Shown here: positions 6,018 to 15,137 of the stretch, in pieces | Layout: the number at the start of each line of letters is the position of its first letter | How positions within the stretch are numbered: the stretch's first letter is position 1 | NCBI GenBank assembly: GCA_903851385.1 | Contig: CAINOC010000022.1 | Span: 1 to 35,526 of the forward strand | DNA: 35,526 nt | Direction of reading: 5' to 3' | DNA from: an uncultured Chlorobiaceae bacterium | GTDB taxonomy: Bacteria; Bacteroidota; Chlorobiia; Chlorobiales; Chlorobiaceae | The notes under the pieces: model-generated | What the model was told of the DNA's origin: nothing | The model's database searches: none | The model's input: only the letters and a program-made list of their open reading frames with translations | Made by a program: the position numbers and the translations under genes

Positions 6018-8459
6018 ATGGGTAAAAAGCTCCGGCGAAAACAGAAGTCCCGATCCATTACACCTGACGATTATTTTGCTGCGGGTCCGGTCGAATTTGC
6101 GCGCTTTGGTCGGCACGTTGTAAGCCGCTCGCGTGCGAGTGCCGCCGACTGGGAAGAAGCCAGCGCAAAGATGGCTGAACATCTTCCAACGATCATTGCC
6201 GAGATAGATGATTTGGTCTCGCAGATAGCCGAGCAAGTCGCAAGGCTTCCCGGTGAGCTCCTGCTACATCGAGCTTGGTGGGAGTTCGCCAAGATCAATA
6301 CGATGCGCGACTCCCCAAGCGAATTCGACTGGCTCGCGGCCATGCGGATGATCGATTACGTCCAAAGTGTCATCGCATCCGTGAAGCCAGCGAAAAACAT
6401 CGCCTCCGAAGTCAGTGAAGAGGAATGGCAGAGGCTGTCCGAACGCGTCAAAACCCTTTTTGAGCGCCTGACCTCTGAATATCAGATCGCGCTAACGGCC
6501 TCTAAATACATAGAAAATAAGGATGTTGACGTAGCGCTCGAAGAGTTCCGTTATCGGGCTGAGGTCATGTGGATGAATATCCGAGGTGAGCGTTATCAAT
6601 GTCATGAAAAGCAAGCACTCGAAGATATCCTGTTACCTCATTCCGATGTGTTTTTACAACTCTTCGGAATCGATGCACAAACCCTGATTGATGAATTCGA
6701 CAAGATTCTGGCTAAGCTTTCGCGTGGTCTGATGGATATGATGGTCGAATTTAACAGCTTTCGAGCAGACACTTTGAACCGGATGGAGGAGCTCACCAAG
6801 GAAACGGGTTTCGCTGATATAGATGCACTTCGAGACAAGGTTTTCGAAGATCCTGCGCTTGAAGCGCGACGCCAGCGTGTTGAAGGTGAGCTTTTCGGCC
6901 TTGACTTATACGACGTTGAGAAGAACACGAACATTCCGAAGGCTCTGGTTGACGAACTGACCTGGTCGCCGGGTGAAGAGGAAGATTTCTTCGCTCTCGG
7001 CCCATTCCGCGGCTGGCCGATGCGTGTGTGGCCGACAATGAAGCGGCCTTTCATCCGTCTTCAGGATCGCACGTTGTGCTTCGACATGTTTGTACTGTTC
7101 GACGGACTCTATCGCGTCATGCAGCGCATCGTGTTTCGTTTGGCGCCTGACTACCGGACGACATGGAACGAACGACAAAAGGCCGTCTCCGAAGAATTGC
7201 CGTTTAGATACCTGTCCCAACTCCTGCCTGGGGCACAGGTTTTTCGGCCAATCTATTATCGTTTGAAGGCTGGTGCTGGTGCAGCCCAGTGGCACGAAGC
7301 CGATGGACTCGTTATCTATGATGACCATCTGATCGTTATTGAAGTGAAGGCCGGCTCCTTTACTTACACTTCACCGGCAACAGACTTGCCAGCGCATATT
7401 GCGTCGCTTCAGAACCTTGCTCGAAGCCCCGCATCACAGGGCAACCGCTTTGTCGATTATCTGGAAAGTGCACCTGAAGTCGTCATCGCTGATTGCAATC
7501 ATAATGAGATCGGTAGCTTGCGGCGCTCTAAGTTCCGGCATGTTACGATTTGTGCTGTTACACTCGATCCATTCACAGCACTGGCCGCCAGAGCGTACCA
7601 CCTCAAGAAAATCGGGGTGGATATCGGCACGCGGCCTTTCTGGCTACTGTCGATCGATGACTTGCGAGTTTACGCGGATCTAATCGGCGATTCGCTGACA
7701 TTCCTGCACTTTATTGAGCAGCGAATGATTGCAGGACAGTCCGAACTCGTCGATCTGAATGACGAAATGGATCATCTCGGTCTCTATTTACAAGAGAATA
7801 ATTACGCTATGTATGCCGCTGAGTTGGTCGGATCCGACACAGCGAAGCTGCAGTTTGATGGCTATCGTACGCCGATTGACGAGTACTACTCAACTGTGCT
7901 TCGTGGCGAGCCCGCTGTTGCGCCTCGCCAGAAGATGCCGGCCCGGATTGCTGAGATCATCGAATTTTTGAACAAGTCGCAGAAACCCCGGCGATCCGCC
8001 ATCGCAAGCTTCCTTCTCGATGCCGCTGGCGATTACCGCGAAACCATTGCCCGGTTCATTGATGAGCAGATCAAGGGGAATGCGGAACTTGGACGACCAA
8101 AGCCACTCTCGACTTACGGCGATCACGCCTTCACGCTCTGGACCTGGTCTCCGGCGGTACGGCGGGACGCCGAATTCGCGTTGAAGCACACGAAAACCGT
8201 GGTCGCGGCTGCTCATGAAAAAGTTCGGCTGATGATCGAGCTGGAATTCAATGCAGAAGGCGTAATCGCTGACGTTCACTGGCATGATGTCAGTCTCCAA
8301 GGCCTATCTGATTTCGAACGGGTCAAGGTCGAAGAGGCTGCCACCGTATTGAGGCAACAGCGAGTGACGACGGCAATGAGAGACTGCAAGGTTGGACGCA
8401 ATGATTCATGTCCGTGTGGTAGCGGTCTCAAATACAAGAAGTGCTGCCTAAATCGATAA
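6018..8459 (+). CDS. Large PD-(D/E)XK-like nuclease-domain protein with C-terminal SEC-C motif
   Basis: This is an 813-residue protein. The first ~330 residues are mostly helical and unrecognised. Around residues 425-445 is a restriction-fold signature: an Asp in ADGLVIYDD and IEVKAG with Glu-x-Lys, as in NERD/PD-(D/E)XK nucleases. The last ~22 residues are a SEC-C zinc motif (GRNDSCPCGSGLKYKKCC), which binds zinc through Cys-x-Cys…Cys-Cys and is often a protein- or nucleic-acid-binding tail. No membrane segment is seen. Its higher G+C content contrasts with its neighbours and suggests separate acquisition. A DNA-cleaving defence or mobile-element role is inference. The start lacks a good ribosome site; a slightly different start is possible. 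Confidence 0.8.
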   Translation: MGKKLRRKQKSRSITPDDYFAAGPVEFARFGRHVVSRSRASAADWEEASAKMAEHLPTIIAEIDDLVSQIAEQVARLPGELLLHRAWWEFAKINTMRDSPSEFDWLAAMRMIDYVQSVIASVKPAKNIASEVSEEEWQRLSERVKTLFERLTSEYQIALTASKYIENKDVDVALEEFRYRAEVMWMNIRGERYQCHEKQALEDILLPHSDVFLQLFGIDAQTLIDEFDKILAKLSRGLMDMMVEFNSFRADTLNRMEELTKETGFADIDALRDKVFEDPALEARRQRVEGELFGLDLYDVEKNTNIPKALVDELTWSPGEEEDFFALGPFRGWPMRVWPTMKRPFIRLQDRTLCFDMFVLFDGLYRVMQRIVFRLAPDYRTTWNERQKAVSEELPFRYLSQLLPGAQVFRPIYYRLKAGAGAAQWHEADGLVIYDDHLIVIEVKAGSFTYTSPATDLPAHIASLQNLARSPASQGNRFVDYLESAPEVVIADCNHNEIGSLRRSKFRHVTICAVTLDPFTALAARAYHLKKIGVDIGTRPFWLLSIDDLRVYADLIGDSLTFLHFIEQRMIAGQSELVDLNDEMDHLGLYLQENNYAMYAAELVGSDTAKLQFDGYRTPIDEYYSTVLRGEPAVAPRQKMPARIAEIIEFLNKSQKPRRSAIASFLLDAAGDYRETIARFIDEQIKGNAELGRPKPLSTYGDHAFTLWTWSPAVRRDAEFALKHTKTVVAAAHEKVRLMIELEFNAEGVIADVHWHDVSLQGLSDFERVKVEEAATVLRQQRVTTAMRDCKVGRNDSCPCGSGLKYKKCCLNR

Positions 8460-8754
8460 TGTTTATAGCGAATATTGTTGCATAATCAGCAGTATGTAAA
8501 GCTCTCTTTCCCTTCGCCAAGATTTGTTGTATAAGATAGATTATGCAAAGCAAACCATTTTAACACGATATATTAGAACGATTTATAGGTTCCCTTGACT
8601 CTAAATCGACTCACTCTCTGTGACCCAAATTCTGAGGTGACCCATCCATGCCCAAGGTCAGCTTCGCACCTGCACGCCAGAACGCTACCAGCAGACATAC
8701 TCAACGGTGTTCGAACATGTCTATGAATCATGCAAGATGCACTTTGCATCATAG
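8460..8754. other. Intergenic region with a short unidentified coding remnant
   Basis: No intact gene. On the plus strand 8652-8753 reads in one frame as AQGQLRTCTPERYQQTYSTV then FEHVYESCKMHFAS and a stop, which looks like the C-terminal tail of some protein. I do not recognise the family. A short perfect palindrome GATGCA-AAG-TGCATC lies within it, near 8734-8750. Confidence 0.35.
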
Positions 8755-8883
8755 GTACACTGGGGGCACTGCGTTCATCGGCATTGAGTTTGGATAAATT
8801 AAATTGATATGATTGAGAGAGTCCATAAAATTTTCAGCAACGCTGGATTTTCCTGCGCCATTTGGTCCAGCTATAAGCCACAT
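8755..8883 (-). pseudogene. Zeta-toxin-like ATPase/kinase, N-terminal remnant
   Basis: The leftward reading from 8883 gives MWLIAGPNGAGKSSVAENF, a P-loop (GPNGAGKS) typical of zeta-family toxins, and after a frameshift KLNADERSA, matching the conserved NADE region of the same family. Homology then ends. Zeta toxins phosphorylate nucleotide-sugar precursors or related substrates. Only ~40 residues remain, so the toxin is inactive. It follows its antitoxin gene by ~20 bases. Confidence 0.7.
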
Positions 8884-8904
8884 CTATGCTGACATAAGCG
8901 ATTA

Positions 8905-9351
8905 TCAGAGCTTATTTGTCGCCTTATGGGGTTCACGATAGAAAATCTTACCGTTTTTGGAATATGGGGTAGGAATGCCAAGCGCATCATTTTCTGCAAC
9001 CGCTTTTTGGGCAGCATTAGCAAATGATTTTTGTACAAGTACCGTCATCGCTTCAAAATCATCAAAAATTTCGGAGCTGTTACTTACCGGGCTGTACAAT
9101 AATTCGGTCAAGTTTTTGATCAATTCTACTATCGCCAATTTTCTTCCCGTGTCCAACTCTATCGAGAAAGCCGGATCACAGGATCCTATAGATTCCTGAC
9201 TTTGCTCAATAAAAGCAAGAATTCTCTGCATGTCTGGAACAAGCAAATCGTCGTCTTTATGTTCCAGTCGAGCAATCACTTCTCTGAAGTACTCACCCAA
9301 CCGCCCTTGGGAGGAGGAATCGCATAAGGATACCTGTTTCGCGTTTTTCAT
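8905..9351 (-). CDS. Antitoxin-like protein of a zeta-type toxin-antitoxin pair
   Basis: This is a 148-residue acidic, mainly helical protein. Its C-terminal segment ENDALGIPTPYSKNGKIFYR is typical of small proteins encoded directly upstream of zeta-like P-loop toxins. The start at 9351 has a good GGAGGA site. Its toxin partner survives only as a fragment (8755-8883), so this gene is an orphan here; it could still neutralise a related toxin elsewhere. The assignment rests on the tail motif and gene order rather than a well-known domain. Confidence 0.7.
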   Translation of the reverse strand: MKNAKQVSLCDSSSQGRLGEYFREVIARLEHKDDDLLVPDMQRILAFIEQSQESIGSCDPAFSIELDTGRKLAIVELIKNLTELLYSPVSNSSEIFDDFEAMTVLVQKSFANAAQKAVAENDALGIPTPYSKNGKIFYREPHKATNKL

Positions 9352-9519
9352 AAAATCTATTCCTCCAAACGTAACTTAGCGCATTATAGCGCTTTTGCTG
9401 CTTTGCGCAAGGACATCCTGACTATGATAAAGGTGACATTCAGAGCTTGCATTCGATTAAAATATATTAATTATTTATGCCCCCCTACCTGCCTTCTTTT
9501 TTTATTCTAACTCTGGAAT

Positions 9520-9642
9520 GCTTAAGGAAACAGATATTAAAGAAGACAATATCCCCCCAATCTCCACGCACACCTACAATCCTGATGAGATCGTCGTTCG
9601 CTTCAAAAGCCGTATTGTGAGTCTGCTCACGAAAGTCGGGTA
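9520..9642 (+). pseudogene. Unidentified gene fragment ending at a group II intron 3' end
   Basis: A 40-codon frame (MLKETDIKEDNIPP… to [20 protein letters not shown]) reads well as protein, then stops in the GGGTAA of the intron-like end. I do not recognise the protein. It is probably a remnant truncated by the mobile-element junction. Confidence 0.3.
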
Positions 9643-9654
9643 ACAGCAGCACAA
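9617..9654 (-). mobile_element. Group II intron 3' end fused to part of a Tn3-type terminal repeat
   Basis: AAAGTCGGGTAACAGCAGCA (9632-9651, shared run 22 bases) is repeated at 18971-18992, where it is the 3' end of a group II intron on the minus strand. The bases to its left (AGTCTGCTCACGAA, 9620-9633) match the outer part of the Tn3-type end at 21262. The piece is therefore the last ~20 bases of an intron abutting half of a transposon end. Confidence 0.5.
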
Positions 9655-9657
9655 GAC

Positions 9658-10923
9658 ATGCTTGACGCTATTGAGGTTATCCGTACCCTGAATGCTGATA
9701 ACAGCCGAAAGGTACCATCGGATGCGCCCACCGCCTTTATTAAAAAGCGGTGGGTGAAATTGGTTTTCAGCGGTGAAGGTATTGATCGGCGCTATTATGA
9801 ATTATGCGCACTGTCGGAACTGAAAAATAGCCTCCGTTCCGGCGATATGTGGGTTGAGGGATCACGCCAGTTCAAAGACTTCGATGAATACCTTGTACCT
9901 GCCGATACATTCAATATTCTCAGAAAGGCTGGAACATTACCGCTTGATATCAACATCGACTGTGATCAATATTTGCATGATCGTCTGGGTCTTTTGGAAC
10001 AACAACTGACGACTGTAAACAGCATGGCTCAGGCCAACGATTTGCCCGATGCCGTGATCAATGAATCCGGTCTGAAGATCACGCAGCAGGACACCGTCGT
10101 CCCCATAGCAGCAAAGCTGTTCATTGAGCAGACTGCAATGTGCCTGCCACATATTAAAATAACTGATCTGCTTATGGAAGTAGATGCTTGGACAGGTTTC
10201 TCCCGACAGTTCACGCACCTCAAGATTGGCGACATGGCTAAGGATACCTCATTACTCCTGACAGCAATTCTAGCAGATGCGATAAACCTTGGACTGACTA
10301 AAATGGCAGAATCCTGTCCGGGCACGACATACGCAAAGCTCTCTTGGTTGCAAGCTTGGCACATCCGAGATGAAACATACTCCGCAGCTCTTGCCGAACT
10401 GGTCAACGCTCAACTTCGGCATCCGTTTGCCCAAAATTGGGGTGATGGGACCTCATCATCATCGGATGGGCAGCGATTCAAGGCTGGTAACCAAGGGGAA
10501 AGTACCGGACATGTTAATCCGAAGTACGGTACTGAACCTGGACGGATGTTCTACACCCATATCTCTGATCAATACGCACCCTTCAACATTAAAGTTATTA
10601 ATGTCGGTATCCGCGATTCCACCTATGTCCTTGATGGATTGCTCTATCACGAATCGGATTTACGGATCGAAGAACACTATACTGATACCGCAGGCTTCAC
10701 TGATCATGTCTTTGGATTGATGCACCTACTGGGATTCCGATTTGCTCCCCGTATCCGTGACTTGGGAGAGACAAAACTCTACGTACCGAAAAAACCGACT
10801 GATTATCCGGCACTTGAAAAATTGATCGGTGGCAGGCTGAACATCAATCATCTCCGCAGTCATTGGGATGATATTTTACGACTGACGACCTCGATAAAAC
10901 AAGGAACGGTTACAAAGTCGGAA
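9658..10923 (+). pseudogene. Tn3-family transposase TnpA, internal fragment
   Basis: About 420 residues match the middle of the ~990-residue Tn3 transposase, from [10 protein letters not shown] and the [12 protein letters not shown] region to SIKQGTVT. Two of the three catalytic acids are present: Asp in [15 protein letters not shown] (near residue 262) and Asp in [16 protein letters not shown] (near 342). The third (Glu) and the C-terminus are missing, as is the N-terminal DNA-binding part. Homology stops exactly where the converging PAP2 gene ends (10924), and the frame then reads AT-rich foreign codons to a stop at 10959. It is inactive. It records a Tn3 transposon destroyed by arrival or rearrangement of the AT-rich cluster. 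Confidence 0.9.
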
Positions 10924-11511
10924 TTATATAAATATATATTTTATCTGAAGATATGTTAGCAACAATCCAACGGCAATCCCTGCGATTATTTGAGGTATCG
11001 TATGTCTTTTCAGTATATATCTGGATAAAGCAACTATAAATATCAGTGGATATGCCCATAATATAATACCTCCATACATTATATGTAATGCCATTATAGG
11101 GCCACTAATTCCCATAGAATGTATACTAATTTTCCAGAAATGTGTCACCATAACAACCAACAATGTGTTGGTTGCAAAACAAAACATTAAACCTGTGACA
11201 ATAGCTGGGGCACCCAGTATTTTATATACTATAAATCCCATAAAATACATGAGTGTTCCGACCACCAAAGGATTAATTCTCTGCTTGCGACTAACAATAT
11301 CCAATGAATCTATTTTTCCTATTCTTTGTGCCCAATACAAATACATTAAAGGCATAATCGTCGAAAATATAATACCAACGAACGCATAAATAATTTTATT
11401 TTTAAATGACAATGAATTGTCAGGAAATAACAAAATAATAAAGGCAATAGATGAATTTATAAACGGCGCAAAAGCCTTTGATATTAATGTAGCTGCTTTA
11501 TCTTGTGTCAT
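10924..11511 (-). CDS. PAP2-family membrane phosphatase-like protein
   Basis: This 195-residue protein has about six membrane helices. The PAP2 signature is degenerate but visible: a Lys/Arg-rich SRKQR (74-78), KISIHSMG with His131, and SRYILKRH with Ser163, Arg164 and His170 (SRx5H motif). Such proteins remove phosphate from lipid or prenyl pyrophosphates at the membrane. Its start overlaps the stop of the radical SAM gene by 4 bases (ATGA), so the two form an operon and probably act in one pathway. Low G+C content sets it apart from the flanking Tn3 fragment. Substrate unknown. Confidence 0.78.
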   Translation of the reverse strand: MTQDKAATLISKAFAPFINSSIAFIILLFPDNSLSFKNKIIYAFVGIIFSTIMPLMYLYWAQRIGKIDSLDIVSRKQRINPLVVGTLMYFMGFIVYKILGAPAIVTGLMFCFATNTLLVVMVTHFWKISIHSMGISGPIMALHIMYGGIILWAYPLIFIVALSRYILKRHTIPQIIAGIAVGLLLTYLQIKYIFI

Positions 11512-12950
11512 GCCTTTAATTTCTGTCTTTGCAATGGAGTAAGTTTTTTAAATTTTTCTATATAATTATATTTATAATTTAAAAAATACGCATTAATCAG
11601 TGAGTTTTGGTTATAACTATCACTCATCTCTGCTAAGCGATAAAAACTTGATGAGCTAAAATGATACTCAAAAAGAAATTTAGCTAAAAACAAAGATAAT
11701 GTTTCATTACTTATATTATCAAGCTTTAATATTTGGTGTTTGTAATCCCAGTACCGATAGTCATTTTGAACAATCATATTATTAGCAATTTTTTTTCCAT
11801 AATCTGTCCATCGAAAAGGAGTTGCATGATAAAAATGAAGTATATCCGGTTGCCAACTTTCTAGTAATCTAAACGATGCGTCTAAGCCTTCTATTGTCTC
11901 ATCAGAAAAACCAATAATCGTTTGTACAATCGACACTATATCATTAGCCCTCAACAACGCAATTGCCTCTTTATTTTGATCAACAGTGGTTTTCTTATTA
12001 AGAATATCAAGCCTATTTTGCGATGCAGACTCAACCCCTAAATCAACCATCGCAACACCAGCAGATTTATACAATGGTAAATAATTTTTATCCCTAATAA
12101 TATCCGATACTCTAAGATTTAATATTAAATGTATACCTAAATTCCTATTTTTTATTTCCTCAAGTAATGAATACCATATTTCACTATTAGATTGTGGATT
12201 TTCATCAGCAAACACAAAACATGTAACATTATATTTGTTTTTTAGATATTCAAGTTCATCAACAAATCTATTGTAGTTTTTATGCCTCCATGCCTTCCAA
12301 AAATCCCATTGACCACAAAACGAACAACTAAAAGGGCACCCCCTAGAAAATTGAACAACCGCAGCTCGCTCGTTTGACATTGGTGACACATACCAATCCC
12401 AATCTTCGATTAACTCCCATCCAGCAGAATAATCATTTAAATCAATTAACTTGGAATCAATATTTTTTATAATGACACCATCATTATTTCTCCATACTAA
12501 TCCAGGAACATCAGATAAAGAAATATTATTATTTATGGTATCAATAAGATTTACACAAAAAGCCTCTCCTTCTCCTCTACAAATAAAATCAACAAAATCA
12601 CAGCTATTCATTATTTCTTCATAATGATATGTTGCATGAACACCACCAATTACTATTTTAGATACATTACGTTTTGTCTTAATTTTAACTGCTAAATCAA
12701 GCATTAATGGTAATGATGCTGTTGATGCCATATTACTAATAAAGACAATATCAAATCTTCCATCATCAATTAGTTGAGCAACCTTATCATTATCATAATT
12801 TCTATTCGCAGCATCAAAAAGCTGAATGTGTTTATAACCTCTATTTATTAATGCTCCACCTATTAACAATAACGGGAGGGGCGTCATATACCCGAGTAAT
12901 TGTTCCGCCCCAGAAGTGCGAAAATTAACATTTACCAAAGCTATTTTCAT
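11508..12950 (-). CDS. B12-binding-type radical SAM protein, BchE-like
   Basis: In this 480-residue protein the N-terminal ~150 residues form a cobalamin-binding-like Rossmann domain (LVNVNFRTSG…GGALINRGYKHIQLFDA…IVIGGVHATYHYEEI). A classical DxHxxG cobalamin motif is not evident. The radical SAM core starts with the Cys cluster RGCPFSCSFCGQW (near 204-211; Cx3Cx2C) and continues with FVFADENPQSN and MVDLGVESAS. The cluster context FSRGCPxxCxxCGQWxFWKxWRHK resembles BchE, the anaerobic Mg-protoporphyrin ester cyclase. The protein is shorter than BchE, and its neighbours are not chlorophyll genes, so it is probably a paralogue with another substrate. Coupled to the PAP2 gene. Confidence 0.88.
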   Translation of the reverse strand: MKIALVNVNFRTSGAEQLLGYMTPLPLLLIGGALINRGYKHIQLFDAANRNYDNDKVAQLIDDGRFDIVFISNMASTASLPLMLDLAVKIKTKRNVSKIVIGGVHATYHYEEIMNSCDFVDFICRGEGEAFCVNLIDTINNNISLSDVPGLVWRNNDGVIIKNIDSKLIDLNDYSAGWELIEDWDWYVSPMSNERAAVVQFSRGCPFSCSFCGQWDFWKAWRHKNYNRFVDELEYLKNKYNVTCFVFADENPQSNSEIWYSLLEEIKNRNLGIHLILNLRVSDIIRDKNYLPLYKSAGVAMVDLGVESASQNRLDILNKKTTVDQNKEAIALLRANDIVSIVQTIIGFSDETIEGLDASFRLLESWQPDILHFYHATPFRWTDYGKKIANNMIVQNDYRYWDYKHQILKLDNISNETLSLFLAKFLFEYHFSSSSFYRLAEMSDSYNQNSLINAYFLNYKYNYIEKFKKLTPLQRQKLKA

Positions 12951-12975
12951 AATATACCATGTATATATTACAATT

Positions 12976-13004
12976 ATTATACTTTATCGATAAGCACAGA
13001 ACAA
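12976..13004 (-). promoter_or_regulatory. Candidate promoter of the radical SAM-PAP2 operon
   Basis: On the minus strand a perfect −10 hexamer TATAAT (12976-12981) lies 25 bases before the start codon, with TTGTTC (12999-13004) 17 bases upstream as a weak −35. The surrounding DNA is AT-rich, so the match could be partly chance. Confidence 0.4.
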
Positions 13005-13118
13005 AAAACTATGATGTGCATATGAATACCTACCACAAAGAGTACTATTGTAATAATAAGTAAAAATGTTGACTGATTTGCAATAAAAACGTGTAAAATT
13101 CAAAAAAAATAAGAAGAT

Positions 13119-13156
13119 GGGGCCGCATCAGAAAAGGAGTAAAAGATGCAAGTTCA
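13119..13156 (+). repeat. Degenerate Tn3-type terminal inverted repeat
   Basis: GGGGCCGCATCAGAAAAGGA resembles the outer half of the well-formed end at 20570 (GGGGTCGCTTCAGAAAAGGG), and the inner half is more diverged. Orientation places the transposon interior to the right. Confidence 0.45.
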
Positions 13157-13299
13157 TCATATTGAAGACATAGCGAGTCACACTGTCTCCAAGTCATGCG
13201 TGACGTATCGTGAGGTATGTCGCGAAGCGTTCACAGGGGTGCGGGTAGGCCAGGGCCATTGAGCCGCAAAAGCGATAAAGTTCAGGGTGCCGACGGCTG

Positions 13300-13882
13300 T
13301 TAGCGTAGCGTAAGGCAATACAGTGCTGGGCGCCATCGCAAGCCCAACAATAGCCCTGGCATGTCCGTACGCTCCTTGTTTGGGAACCGGGAGATCTCCT
13401 GCTTGACCGTCGGTAAAGTATGCATTTTAATCGCATCCTTATGTGTTCTGAACTTTGCCCATGGAAACAGCGCCAAGCAAAGATCAATTATGGTTGAATC
13501 CAGAGCATAGACCGTTTCCTGCAGCGTGACACCAAAGGAGTCTTTGCTGTAAAGTTCTCTGGCATGATGAATCAAGACATGGGCAAAGTCCTGATAAATC
13601 CGCCAGTCCTGTGTTTCGTTAGCGTAGGCTAGTGTGCTTCGGGCGATCTTGCCAAGAATGGCCATGCAATACAGTTTGTTCTGTATGCCGAGCAGACATG
13701 TCGTGATATCACGCAAACTTTCCCGATAGGTCCGTTGTGCAAAGAACAGGCAGAGATATTGATCAAGACAGATGAATGATTGTACCTTGTAATTACCGTT
13801 GTACCGCTTGACGCAAAGGCGAAATTGATTGAAGTGGCAGGTGTTCAAGCAATTGAGCAAAGACGGTTTTTCCTGTGTACAT
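13300..13882 (-). pseudogene. IS4-family transposase, N-terminal fragment with frameshift
   Basis: From the start at 13882 (AAGGAATG site upstream) the reading begins MYTGKTVFAQLLEHLP, shifts frame near 13830, then continues FNQFRLCVKRYNGNYKVQSF, FFAQRTYRESLRDI, KLYCMAILGKIARSTLA and ALDSTIIDLCLALFPWAKFR. This is the start of a well-known IS4-type (DUF4372 plus DDE_Tnp) transposase; ALDST carries the first catalytic Asp. Homology ends near KMHTLP (about 13420). What follows to 13194 is a different, unrecognised sequence. The other two catalytic acids are missing. Inactive remnant. Confidence 0.85.
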
Positions 13883-14025
13883 CGATCATTCCTTGTTGAA
13901 GAATTATGAAATAATCGAAGATAGCAAGCATTTTCAAGTCGGTAACGGCAAAAAAACGCCGTATTCTATTTTATTATTATAATCTACAGGGATTTATTTT
14001 TTCAACAGTTGGACACCAGTGATGG

Positions 14026-15066
14026 CTGAAACGAAGTGCAGCAGCAGGAGTGGATGGTATGACATGGGCGGACTATGAGCACAATATAGAGTCTAACCTC
14101 GAAGACTTGCATCGACGCATTCACAGCAACTCCTATCAGGCAAAGCCGTCACGAAGGCAGTATACCCTAAGCCGGATGGCCGACAACGTCCGTTGGGTAT
14201 TGCAGCGCTGAAAGACAAAATAGTTCAGCGCGCACTTGTGGAAGTACTCAATGCAGTTTACGAGCAGGACTTCATGGGGTTCTCGTACGGATTTCGGCCA
14301 AAGCGTGGGCAACACAACGCGCTGGATGCACTGGCGGTCGGGATCGCTCGCACAAAGGTGAGCTGGATTCTGGACGCCGATATCAGCAGGTTCTTTGACA
14401 CGGTTAGCCACTAGTGGTTGATTCGTTTCCTCGAACATCGTATTCGACTCACGTGTAATTCGCCTGATCAGCAAATGGCTCAAGGCTGGGTTCATGGAAG
14501 ACGGGGTGGTAACGGCTGCGGAAGAAGGCACGCCGCACGGTGCGGTCATTTCGCCGTTGCTGGCCAATATATACCTCCACTACGTCTTTGATTTGTGGGC
14601 AAATCAATGGCGGAAACGCCCTGAGACGCGCAAGTTTCTTGGCTTCACCTTCTATTGTACCCATAACCTGAAAGGAAACTTCAAGGTGGGTATACGCACC
14701 GAGAAAACCCGTGTGCGGTGAAAGTCGCTTGCACGGTTCTTAGGGGACGGTGGTGCAGCAATGCACTGCCGTTACCCGGTGATTATTCAGTATGCAAAAG
14801 CTATGCGATCTGATGAAACGGATTAGACATCTGCCGATACAGGAACAGGTGAAGAATCTGAATAGCGTTTTGCGAGGACAGTATGCCTATTACGGCATAG
14901 CCGGAAACTACATGGCCCTGCATCGGGTCTATCGAAGTGTTGAAAGATACTGGAAGAAAATGCTTAGCAGCCGGAGCCAGAAAGGAGGGTGACATGGGAA
15001 ATGTACCATAAGCTGAAAGCATGATTTAGGCTACTACGCCCGAAGCTTGCTATTCCATACGGACGG
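14026..15066 (+). pseudogene. Group II intron reverse transcriptase/maturase, multiply broken
   Basis: Pieces in order are AAAGVDGMTWADYE (RT start), a frameshift, PKPDGRQRPLGIAALKDKIVQ, the block through SYGFRPKRG and ILDADISRFFD, a stop at 14412, a frameshift, and then GTPHGAVISPLLANIYLHYV. The section with the catalytic YADD is deleted: the frame jumps straight to RKFLGFTFYC, the maturase X domain. Then an intron domain V/VI-like insert (14706-14777) interrupts, and the X domain resumes with MQKLCDLMKRIRHLPIQEQ…GIAGNY…SRSQKGG and, after another shift, LLRPKLAIPYGRL. Without YADD and with several breaks it has no activity. Confidence 0.88.
14706..14777 (+). ncRNA. Group II intron domain V/VI-like segment embedded in the maturase gene
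   Basis: The run CGTGTGCGGTGAAAGTCGC then TTGCACGGTTC (to 14739) is a domain V hairpin with a GAAA loop, followed by a domain VI-like hairpin (GGACGGTGGTGCAG…CTGCCGTTACCC). The usual 5' GAGCC of domain V is replaced by AACCC from the maturase codons, so the catalytic AGC triad is lost. It closely resembles the domain V at 19015-19048. Confidence 0.7.
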
Positions 15067-15103
15067 TTGCAAGGGCTTGCAATTTTGTGAATAATCTTTT
15101 GAA

Positions 15104-15137
15104 GAGCGTAGTGCGGGAAATCCGCACGCTACGTTGT
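15104..15137 (+). ncRNA. Group II intron domain V (outer intron)
   Basis: GAGCGTAGTGCGGGAAAT followed by CCGCACGCTACGTT forms a 34-nt hairpin with the AGC catalytic triad at its base, a GAAA-type loop and a two-base bulge on the 3' side. It lies just after the maturase gene, as expected. A GC-rich domain VI-like hairpin follows to about 15173. Confidence 0.75.
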
